From Hippopus hippopus (lineage: Eukaryota; Mollusca; Bivalvia; Cardiida; Cardiidae), in assembly GCA_946811185.2 (NCBI GenBank), contig OX328109.1, positions 868,001-932,000 on the forward strand: DNA of 64,000 bases. Direction: 5' to 3'. Of the stretch, positions 14,401 through 26,200 are shown in pieces (the first letter of the stretch is position 1; every line of letters starts with the position of its first letter). Position numbers and translations under genes: made by a program. The notes below the pieces were generated by a model that ran no database searches, was not told the DNA's origin, and saw only the letters and a program-made list of their open reading frames with translations.

Positions 14401-17400
14401 ATGAAAGTCGAAGTGAATCACCTAACTATGTCACCTAACAACGGGAATATGGACACAGATGCTACTACTAGCGCTCTGTCTGGCAGACATATTGTCGAGC
14501 TAAAACATCTTTTCAGATGCAGATGCTGTCAGTTTGGTCTAGTCCAAAATTATGTCACTTGGTAAAGACTTGAAGAAAACGAGGAGCTGTACATAACTCT
14601 TTCTCCTTTACCAGGTTATCCCTTACCTTGATGAGTCTGCAGTAGACAACATTAGAAAACATTGATGTCAAAAGGACAAATTGCTGCCATGATTGATTTC
14701 TCCTTTTCACGCAATGATTTCTGACCCATCAAAGAACTGTGATACATACATACCAGGTTTTGGTTTAGCGTCTGCAAACGCATCAAATTAAGAAGAGTCC
14801 AAAATTAGTCATTTGGTAATGGGTTAAATGGTAACATCAGGATTACATTTATATGCTATGGATTGGTTTATTATGAGCAACAAACTTGATTCTTATAAGC
14901 ATTGTTGTATTGTTGAAAAACTGAGATAATTTACTTCATATAATGTCTATGTCTTTGACAAACCCTACATTTACTCATTAGTTTGTGCTCCACCCACAAA
15001 CTTAAAATGTATTTTCTTAAAAAATAAGGCTGTTGACCTATTTGTTTTAAGCCTGATTCTTTTAGTTTAGTACCTGAATATTATTCATAGAAAAAATACG
15101 AAAAATCTGAATATTAGAACATTAAAAAAAATTACTGTAAACGATACTTTTTGTATTTTTTGGTTTTTTATCCAAAATAAAGGTGTTTAGCCATAATTTA
15201 AGAGTTTTTTTTAAGATTGATACTCAGTATACTCTAAATTATTTTTTTCATTAAATTTGATGTTTCACCAATACAATGACATAAAATTTAGATATAATTG
15301 TTGTCATTTAAAAAAATATACATCGACTTAGTTTTCATAGGTGAAATTTCATCCTGAACAGCCGCAATGCAGGGTGTACTAAAAGAAATATTCATAGAAT
15401 TTCCCCAAAGCTGGTGACTCCCTTTTTTTATCTCCTATTTTTGTAGATCTGATAATAAACTATCACCAAACAAAGTTTCATGAAATTCTGAATGTTTTCA
15501 TAAAATGGTGAAACTGTAGCGATCATCTTTAAACACAATTGCAAATCGCATGCCTAACTTTAAAAAAAAAAAAATGTGCACAACGGAGGTAGTCTCCCTT
15601 GTAAGTGGGTACCTGGCCATGTTCTCAAGTTTAAAGCCGGTTACTACATATTTTCACTGTATATATTTTGCAACTCCCTTGCCTGTTTGAAATATTTCGC
15701 TACAATCTTTCTTTAAGGATTAGGTGCCAAAATCTGCCAAGTGTACAGAAAATTTAGTTATTAATTTCTTTTGAAAATTATGATGCACAGTAATTGGTAA
15801 AAACACCTTTTTTGACATATAAAAGCTGAAAAATCAAGTCACAAATTGAACATGTAATTTTCGTTTTGCGTACATATGTATGGCATCTACTGCAGAAAAA
15901 TGTCATCACAACAAAAGCTGTAAAAATGTTTTACAGCATCAAGATGTGAGATACCGGTAGGTAGGTTGACATAAGTGATTCATTCATATTTTGTTCTATT
16001 TTCCTCTAACATGGCATGGCCTTTATCTGACAGAGTTTAAGCTTACAATGAGCTGATCAACCTGCCCTCCTGTGAAATTGAAATAGCTAAATCTATGTGC
16101 ATCGTCTTCGACAATGAGTTTCAATCTGTCTATGCTTCCTTTCTAAAGCAGTACTAATGTACTTCAGACTTTGAGAAAGGAAAGCCAAAAATCCTTTAGC
16201 AAAGGCCATCGACTATCAAAAAACGTGGCCCTGTTCTGTTTTTTAATCTTGACTGACACTGCCATTATGCCTAAGTCTGACCATGCCCCGGAGACATGAT
16301 ACATCCATATAATATTCCGAGCTATAGTAATATTATTTTTAATGATTCAACAATAAAATATCCATGACTTTGTGACACAAAAAAGCCTTTAACTCTTTAC
16401 CAAACAACAATATTTTGTATTTGTCCAAATTTAGAGCTATTTGCAGACGACGAACTACAGGTCACTCAAATTACAAGCGTTGTCTGTAATAGGGTAGAAA
16501 ACGTTGTGGGAAAAGGAGAAAATCAGCATTTTCTACTTTTCCCACGTTTTCAAAAGGCTGTTTATTCAGGGTCGTGAAAACACAGGATTGTGTGATACAG
16601 GGTTAATATGGCAGTTCAAATCGCCTGCAACCTACAGTCCAACATTACATTTAGCACCTAATTTTTCTTTGTACCCCCAATTCAAAACCTAGGGGGTACA
16701 CTGTACCCCTAAATATTTCTTAACCCCCAATTCAAAACCTAGGGACTACACTGTACCCCCAAATCTTTCTTTGTACCTCCAATTCAAAACCAAGGGGGTA
16801 CACTGTACCCCCAAATTTTTCTTTGTACCTCCAATTCAAAACCTGGTGGGTGCGCACATGTACCCCCAAATAAAACACCCAGTGGGAATGCTGTTCTATT
16901 CAATAATATTCAACTCTTTACCACACCACAGAAATGTGAAATTGTCCTAATTGAAAGTATTTGCAGACCACTAAAATGAGGCTTAAATAGTGGAGTTTGT
17001 TTTTGGAAATGGATAGAAAACATTGTGAGAAAAGGATAAAATACTGGTTACCAGCATTTTCTCCTTTTCCCACAACATTTTTAAAAGCTTTGTTTCTAAG
17101 GGTCGTTAAACCTCGGCATTGTCTGCTACAGGGTCAAAATTGCTAAAATTATGATTTTTGTCTTCAAAAAGGTAGAAAACGTGGGAAAAGGAGAAATTGC
17201 TGCTTACCAGCATTTTCACATTTTTTCAAAAAGTTTTCCAGGTTCCCAAGTTTTAACAGTTTATTTGAACCTTGAGAAGATTCCTTTAAAATCATTGTTG
17301 ATAAATGCTAGTAACCAGCAATTTGTCCTGTTCCCGTATGTTTCCTACCCAAAAATAAGTTTCAATTTTTGATTTACATTTACTGTATTGTCTGCAAACA

Positions 17401-19387
17401 CAATTCAATTTGGACAGATCTAAAATTTCGTTACGTGGTAAAGAGATAAAAAAAAAAAAAAAAATGAACAAAACAGGAAGTTGTTAAGTATTATTCTTAG
17501 AATGGTAACTCTATCCTTTTCTAATAAAAGAATTTAAGCTGTCCTTCTATTCATTAGCGTTTAACTCTTTACCGAACTATCCTGACTTTTTACAACCCTG
17601 AGAAAAAAAGCCTTTGAAAACATTGCGGGAAAAGGAGAAAATGCTGGTAACCAGCATTTTCTCCTTTTTCCACAATGTTTTCTACCTTTCTAGAAAAAAA
17701 AATAATTAATTTTCAAGTCACTTTTATTTTGTCGTCTACAAATGCTTTCAATTTGGACATGTCTAAATTTTGTCATTTGGTAAAGAGTTAACTGTTTACC
17801 ACTCCACACAAATGTAGAATCTCCAAACTGATAGTATTTGCAGACGACAAATCAAACAGTTGTCAGTTGTCAAGGACGTATAATAATCACAAAGGGCAGG
17901 TAGTGCAACAAACATGTTTACCAAGTCTCAAGTCAATTTGACTTGAGACTTCAAAGTTCTGTTTGGGACAAGCAAGAAATACTGTAAAAATGAAGATCAA
18001 AGTGGAATTACTCAAAGTCTGCGCTAGGCAGAGTTATTGTTCTTGCGCACTGTACTCGGTAATATTGCAACAAACATGCATACCAAGTTTGAAGTCGTTC
18101 TGACTTGAGATGACAAAGTTATATTCCAGACAAGCACTAAATGCTGTAAAAATGACGATCAAAGGGAAATAACTCAAAGACAGCACAAGGTCGAGTTACA
18201 ATTCTTGTGCACTGCACTTTCACATATTGCAACAAATAAGCATACCATATTTTATGTCATTCCAACTTTAGATGACAAAGTTTTGCTCCAGACAAGCAAG
18301 AAATGCTATAAAAATGAAGGTCAAAGGGGAATAACTCAAAATTCGTGCTAGGAAGAGTTGTGGTTCTTGTGCACTGCACTCCGTAATTTTTCAACAATCA
18401 TGCATACCAAATTTGAAGATGTTCAGGCTTGAGATGACGAAGTTATATTCCAGACAAGCAGAAAATGCCGTATAAATGACAATCAAAGGGAAATAACTCG
18501 AAGACAGTACGAGGCAGAGTTATGGTTCTTTCACACTGCATTCCGTATTATTGCAACAACTACAAATGCCAAGTTTCAAGTCAATCGGATTGGAGATGAC
18601 AAAGTTATGCTCAAGACAAAGAACTATTCTACAGAACTTTCTAAATCAAGGGCAAATAACTCAAGTCGTTCTGGTCCGATTAGATCCATAATTGAACTAA
18701 TCTGAGATCTTATGGTCATAAGTATTTTGACAAAGTTTGATGCTGATTGGTTAAAAATTGTAGATGCTAGAGTGTAAACAAAGTCAAATATAGCAATTTT
18801 TCTAATTCAAGGGCAAATAACTCCAGTTGTTATAGTCCGATTAGACCCGTAATCGAACTCATACAAGATCTTATGGTCATATATATTTTGACCAAGTTTG
18901 GTGCTGATTGGTTGATATTTGTAGATGCTAGAGTGTAAACAAAGTCAAATATAGCAATTTTTCTAATTCAAGGGCAAATAACTCCAGTTGTTCAGGTCCG
19001 ATTATACCCATAATCGAGCTCATCCGAGATCTTATGGTCATATATATTTTGACCAAGTTTGGTGCTGATTGATTAATATTTGAAGATGCTAGAGTGTAAA
19101 CAAAGAAATGTGAACGGACGGACGAACGGACGACGGCAGACAGTGAGTGATCACAATAGCTCATCCTGAGCACTTTGTGCTCAGGTGAGCTAAAAAAAGT
19201 GGGGGAAAAGGAGAAAATGCTGGTATCCAGCATTTTCTCTTTGTCTCAATGTGTTTTCAAAAGCCTCTTTTTAGGGTCGTTAAAGCTCTGGATTTTGTGG
19301 ATTGCATACAGGATAAAGGCTTACCGGAAAAAGAAGGAAATAACGGTACAAAATAGAAACAGTATGGCAGAAGGAAACACTAGCTGA

Positions 19388-19465
<78 letters not shown>

Positions 19466-20192
19466 TTTAAATTAAGATGGACAACACCAACGCAGACGAT
19501 ATGAAAAAAAAAAAAGAGGGGAAATGCGGCTGCTGTGTCACTGAAATCTGTGTCGCATTTTAGCATTTTGAACATGTTGAAGATCACTCCTATATTGTAA
19601 GGAAAAATAGGAAAATGCAGACACGTTCTAATATGTCCTGGACATCTTCTATGCTTTAAGCAGCAATATCAACAAAGAGGGAAAACACAGACGATATAGC
19701 ACATAAAGGGAAAATGCGGACGACATTGTACATGGTAGGAAAAACGCTATGAAAAAACGTGGAAGCCGTGTTAAGCCGTGTTGGTTAAAAACAAAAGTTG
19801 AGGGTTTGAAAAATCCGACTGTCCTATTAGTGTAACTCACTATTCTATGAAAGTAATTTGAACTTTTTAAAAAATTGTTTTTCCAAGCAAATTTAAGTAC
19901 CTCTAATGGCAAATAAACTACTTCAAATAACAGACTTCCCTGCACACAAGTCACGCACAGAATAAAGAATTTTTTTTTCACGCCTAATTATTGTTTGATT
20001 ACATGTAACAAATTAGACAACTACGGTCCAGGGACAACAAATTGGATTATAATGTAATTATACACGGACAGACAACTAGCTGATTTAACAATCAAGTTAT
20101 GATCGTTTTTCACACTTTTACATACTGATTAAATTAGCGTTACCTGGCGACTTGAAAAACTCTCGTTGGGATTCATAAATGAAGAGGTGCAT

Positions 20193-20228
<36 letters not shown>

Positions 20229-23200
20229 AATATGTGAAAATTCATGGCTACATTATACTGCTTTTCTACTTTTATCGTTTTGTACACATCTCTAATCAAG
20301 ATGGTACTTTATAGATCAAGTACCAACCCGAATATTATAAAGCTAAAGCTGAATACATTTTTGTGTAGGAGGTGCGTTTCTTGAGTGAGTGAGTACAAAT
20401 GCAGAGGTGAAAGAAAAGATTGAAACAAGACATCCATTTTTCCCCCATACAAGTGCATCAGCGTTTTGCCTCTATTTTCCATACCGTCCCCATCTTCCCT
20501 CCACTCTTTGTTTCATATTGTCCGATTTTCCCCTTAATGTGAATATCGTCAGCATTTTTCCTCTTCATTATCTCCCGCCGAATGCTGAACACAATACCTC
20601 TTATATGTTTGTCTCAAAAAAGGTCTTTTTTGGCGGGGGATATAATTTCAAAACAATATTTTGTTCATGTTGCCTGCTACGGCATACGCGTTCTTATCCC
20701 CTGAAATTCAAATGTGGGCGTCCACGTTTTCCCGCTATGTTTCATATCGTCCACGTTTTCCCTCTTTGTTTCAAATATTGTCCGCGTTTTCCCTCTTGCT
20801 ACGGCATACGCGTTTTTGTTCCCCGGATAAACATCAAATAATGTGGGCGTCCTCTAGTTTAATTTTATTAAATTAAAACTCTACATTTCAAATATCTTCC
20901 ACTTTGATATCAATGATAGACACTGGTTTTGGTATATCTATATATGGATTCATGATCACAGTATGGCTAGAAAAGTGAAATAAAGTATACACTGATTTTG
21001 TTTCATCCATCTCAAAAACCTTAAAATGTATGTACAAATATATCATTAGTAATCAAATGATTTGTTACTAAACCTAAAAAAATCCTAATATTAAGTACTC
21101 TAATAAGTGTTAGAAGGCGTCCGCGTTTTCCATCTATATTTCATATCGTCCGTGTTTTCCTTCTATATTTCATATCGTCCGTGTTTTCCATCTGTATTTC
21201 ATATCGTCCGTGTTTTCCTTCTATATTTCATATCGTCCGCGTTTTCCTTCTTTGTTTCGTATTGTCCGCGTTTTTCTCCTTTATTTATTTTACCTCCTAC
21301 GGTGTACACAGTTTGACCCCTGAAAATCAAATAATGTGGACATCCGCTTGTTTAATTTAGTAAATAACAGCTCTTATTTTTTAAAAATCTTTCCCTCTGA
21401 TATCAATGACAGACAATGACTTTGGAAACCATGAATACATATGTAAAAGTAACTAGGACAGTGAAATAAAATATACAATAATTTTTGTAAATTAATAAAT
21501 TATATATATCGTTAATTTTCAAAACATAAGGTTGAGCAAAATGAAAAAGAAAACATTTGTTTATCTTTCTAAAAAAAAAAATATTAGACCGCAAATTAAG
21601 TGTTTGACGGCGTATGCATTTTCTCTCTAGATATGTTTCATATCATCCTCCTTTTACAATGTAAAATAATTTTTGTTCATCTGATTCAAAAACCTTGAAA
21701 TATAAATCTCTCATTCATTACCAATGTGTGAAGTACAGCAAACTTAAAAAAAAAAAAATTCTTAACTTTTTCAAAAAACTAATATAAGACACCCAATTAA
21801 ATATAAGATTGTGTCCGCTTTTTCCCTCTATATTTCATATGGTCTGCTTTTTTCCTCTTTGTCTATATGGTCTGCTTAACGCGTCCGCGTTTTAGTCACA
21901 CCCAAAATAGAGTAAGGCTAGTAGACCGGAGTCCATGGTATGTCGCTATTTCGTCAGCCGGGATAAAAGTCATAAATTTTATCGTGACTGTTACCATTTT
22001 GTCAGAGTATTTGATCGTTTAACAAGAATTTCTTATGTCTACCTCTATTCTGGAATACCGTAGTTTCATTTTGAAGACAACCGAGAATGCGTCGTCCAGA
22101 CGTTTACCTAGACAATTGAGCAGACGACCGGAGAATATGCAAAGCTTGCATAACTTCAAAACAACATCTGATTGGGGAGGAGCGAAGTCATAAAATGAAG
22201 CTAAAAACAGAAATGAATCGAAACAAAAGTAGATCTAGATAAATTGAATTAGATGTAGTTCACAGAAAAAAGATCATTTTAGACCTTGAATGGAAAGCTA
22301 ATTCGCGCCGTTGGTTTGTTTGATTCAGAGGAAAATGCCATGTTTTCTTTGCGGACAGTTTAATAAATGGAAGATTTGATCCAGGATCTGATAACATTAT
22401 ACCAAAATGTTTTTCTCCTTTTTACTCAAATTCTGTTATTTGAGCATTAGTTAGACTAATATATTGTCCGTGATTGCTTTCAAAATGGATGTCTAAATTG
22501 TTGTCCTCTAGTAAGAAATCGTAATTGAAATAATTAACGGGGAAACATTCATTGATCATGACTTAACATGACATTGTCAATTTTTTTTTTTTATACAACT
22601 TGGTATAATTACAAGGGAAAAAACAGAGCTTTTGATCTATTTTATACTTTTCTTCATTTTGCAAAACTGGTCTAGTAGAAATCTGAAGTGGTCTAGTAAA
22701 AATTGCAAATTACTAGTCCACTGGTCTAGTTGGAAAAAATGTTAATGTCGAACCCTATACATGTATCCAATAAATACTGTATTTTTTCAACTTACAGTCT
22801 TGAGAAACAGGATGGAGATTGAATGATGCTTTACGCCACTTTCAACATTATTTTAGTCATATCACGGCGGCCAGTGCACCTGTCCATGCTTTCCTGGAGT
22901 TTCTTTTAGCAGTACTCCACACGATATTCTTTCCAAGCCACTGGCTGCTTTCCAACATAACCATCATTGAAACAATAATCAGCAGTGAGAGAGGAATGAA
23001 TCCTGTCACAATGACCATCATCAATCCTCGGAAAGAAATTGGCAAAGCCAGGGATGAACCATTACCCAAAAAAAATATTTACTTCAGCACTCACTGTAAA
23101 GAATTAATTTAATGAGTTTTAGGATACATTCCAAAGACTGTAAAAATACATGTGTGGATTATGCTGAAAGTGTTATGTTATGCAACATTTGATTGGTTTT

Positions 23201-26200
23201 CAATGATGTTATTCTAGGGCTGATAATTGGGATTACAAATAACAAAGTGTGCAATTTTCTAAAGGAAAGATTGGATTTAAGGTTGCACACAGTTTCTCCT
23301 TTTCCCACAATGTTTTCTAAAGCTTTCTCCCTCAGGTGGTTTAAACTCAGGATTGTGTGGTAAAGGATTAATGTCGTAGCAGAATGGAATACACAGCATA
23401 CCTCCAGATTGAGAGACTCCAGTTTATTGTCTTGGACTGGGTTCCCTCTTTCATCCACTTTGACTAGTTTTCCGTCAGATTTATTTTGTACCAGTCTATG
23501 TACATAATTATCCCCAACATAATCCCAAACTTCGTTCTTGCCCAGCTCCATTGTATAGGTGTGATGGGTCTCTTGAAAATGTCTGAAAGTAAATAAGCAT
23601 GAGCTGTGCTCTGTGAAGAGGGGGTTTAATGCATCTGCAAAAAAAATATCAACCCAGGTCAGCTGTGCAGGCTGACCTGGGTCAATACATTTTACTATTG
23701 GTGAATGTTCTGCATGTCAAAGGACCATTCTAACTCAGGATTCAGTTGGTTGTTAGACAAGATGGATTTTATGTTTCCATAATTATGTGATGATTTGCTT
23801 GGTAAAGTGCATCAAGAAGATGCAATAACTCTTTCCCAAACGACAAAATATTAGACGGGTCCAATTTGAAAGCACTTGCAGACAACAATATTTATATGGC
23901 AGATATTATGAGATTTCAATCAGATAGTCTAGAAAACACTGTGGGAAAAGGAGAAAATGCTGGTTACCAGCATTTTCTCCTTTTTCCACAGTATTTTCAA
24001 AAGGCCTACTTCTTGTGGTCGTTAAAGCTCGGGATTGTGTGGTAAAGGGTTAAACATCCTTTTGCCAGAGCATGACTCAAGCATATACTGGTACTACAGT
24101 GGTGAAAAGGCATGACTTTACACTCAAGCCAAGTGTGCTGATATGGAAGACAGATGTATAAATCTACTGTGCATTATCCTTCATCAAACTTAATTCTCTT
24201 GTTCTTTCAAACTGAGAGCATCTGCAGTTCATAAATTCAAAACTGGTATAAATTAAGTGATGGTCTCTGTAACAGGTTTAAGTCCTAAGCTGTCAGATGG
24301 TTTCAGGAGGTAATATGATACAACATACAGACCTGTATGCATGCAAACCCACATATCCTCTGGGTCCTTCAAACTAAAAAATATGCAATAGAGGGGTTAA
24401 ATACAGAATCATTTGCTTAAAGGTTTAAGATGGTTTCAGGAAGGGATATGGTACAGAATACAGACCTGTATGCATGCTAACGCACACTTCCTCTGGGTCC
24501 TCTGAGAATTGTGTGATAAAGGGTTAAATACAGAATTATTTGGTAACAGGTTTAAGTTTGTGATTTATTGTATGGTGTTTAACACGGTTTTCAACATCAT
24601 TTCAGTTATATTGCGGTGGCCAGTGCACCTATCCATGCTTTCCTGGAGTCGCTTTTACCACTACTCCACACAATTTTCTTTCCAAGGCACTGGCTGCTTT
24701 TCCACATAACCATCACTGAAACAATGGTCAGCAGTGGGAGAGGAATGAATCCTGTTGCAATGACTACCATCAATCCTTGGAAAGAAATTGGCCGAGCCAG
24801 GGATCCAACCCACGACCCCCTGTGCACTACTGACGGAGCTACCAGGGCTCGGCAAGAGATTTAAGATGGTTTTAGGAAGACATATGGTACCAAATACAGA
24901 CCTGTATGCATGCAAACCCACATATCTCCCACACCCAACATGTCCACAAATCAAGCAGATCCACAAACTCTGAAATATAATTTAAATCAAATAAATGAAA
25001 GAAATTAAATATAAGCCTTGCTACATGAAAAGGAGGTTTAATACATCTGCAAAAAGTATTGACTCAGGTCAGGCTCACGGTGCACAGGCTGACCTGAGTC
25101 AATACTTCTTGCTTATGGTACATTTTGGCATGTCCAAGGACCATTCTACCCCAGCATTCAGTTGATAGTTTGACAAAATGGATTTTATAGATCCATAATT
25201 ACATGATGACATGTTTAGTATAATGCATCATGGAGATGCATTAAACCCCCTTTTGCCAGAGCACTGCTCAAATAAATGGTGAAAATTAAAATGTTATCAA
25301 CTTATATATATTTTAATCGAAACAGCTACACTTGTATGGCTGGGTTTCCAACACTGGTTAGTCTACTTCTGAAATTTATACACAGAAAGCTGGTTACCTT
25401 GCAATAGAAAAAAAAAAAAATCTAGGGCACCAAATGTTTTCTTAGAAATACTCCGCTCATCTACATACAACATTGTTATAGAAATTCTTCCTTCGCCATT
25501 GAATTTTTAGAAATTCTCCATTCATCTTTATACAAAATTGATTCTTTTAGAAATGCTCACAAAATCTTTATACATGTACAACAATGAATTTTTAGAAATT
25601 CTCCCAACATCTTTATGTAACACTGATAGTTTTAGAAATTCTCCAAACATGTTTATGGTGTATTGATATCTTTAGAAATTCTCTAAACATCTTTATGTAA
25701 CATTGAGAGTTTTAGAAATTCTCCCAACATCTTCAAGTAACAACGGTTACTTTAGAAAATCTCCCATCATCTTCAAACAATATTGATATTTTTAGAAATT
25801 CTTCCAACATATTTCTGACACCTTGATATTTTTAGTAATTCTCCCAACATCTTTATGTACAATGGTACTTTTCAGAAAATCTCCCAACATCTCTACATTA
25901 CACTGACATTTTTGAAGTTCTCAAAACACCTTTATGTAACATGGATATTTTTAGAAATTCTCATGTGTTCATACAACATTGAATTTTTTAATATTCTCAA
26001 AGCATCTTTATGTTTAATTGATATTTTTAGAAATTCTCCCAACATTGTCATAATACATTGATATTTTCAAAATTATCCTTTATCTTTGATAACAATAAAT
26101 TTTTAGAAATTCTCCTAACATCATTATATAACATTGACATTTATAGAAACTAACATAATGAAGCTGGTACCAGTTTAGCCATCCAAAAGGATCAATTAGC

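Larger units (their letters stand above)
7808..22757. mobile_element. Candidate 15-kb CAG-ended transposon with long inverted internal arms
   Basis: Left end CAGGGTTCGACATT; right end AATGTCGAACCCTA (one terminal mismatch); 5-bp direct repeats TACAT at 7803-7807 and 22758-22762. Internally, the left segments 8106-8163 plus 11088-11345 and 11560-11820 match in inverted orientation 21600-21900 and 20690-20940. Later insertions (8164-11087, 11934-14329, 17857-19193 and several H1 copies) inflate it. I found no transposase reading frame. Alternative: two smaller related elements in opposite orientation. It occupies most of BRAP intron 11. Confidence 0.6.

Noticed and set aside
20389..20841. 150-codon open frame
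   Set aside because: Encodes low-complexity phrases from the 29-bp minisatellite (FPLCFK, YRPRFPS); no domain.
7803..22762. 8-bp target duplication for the 15-kb unit
   Set aside because: Only TACAT (5 bp) matches; extending to 8 bp fails on both sides.
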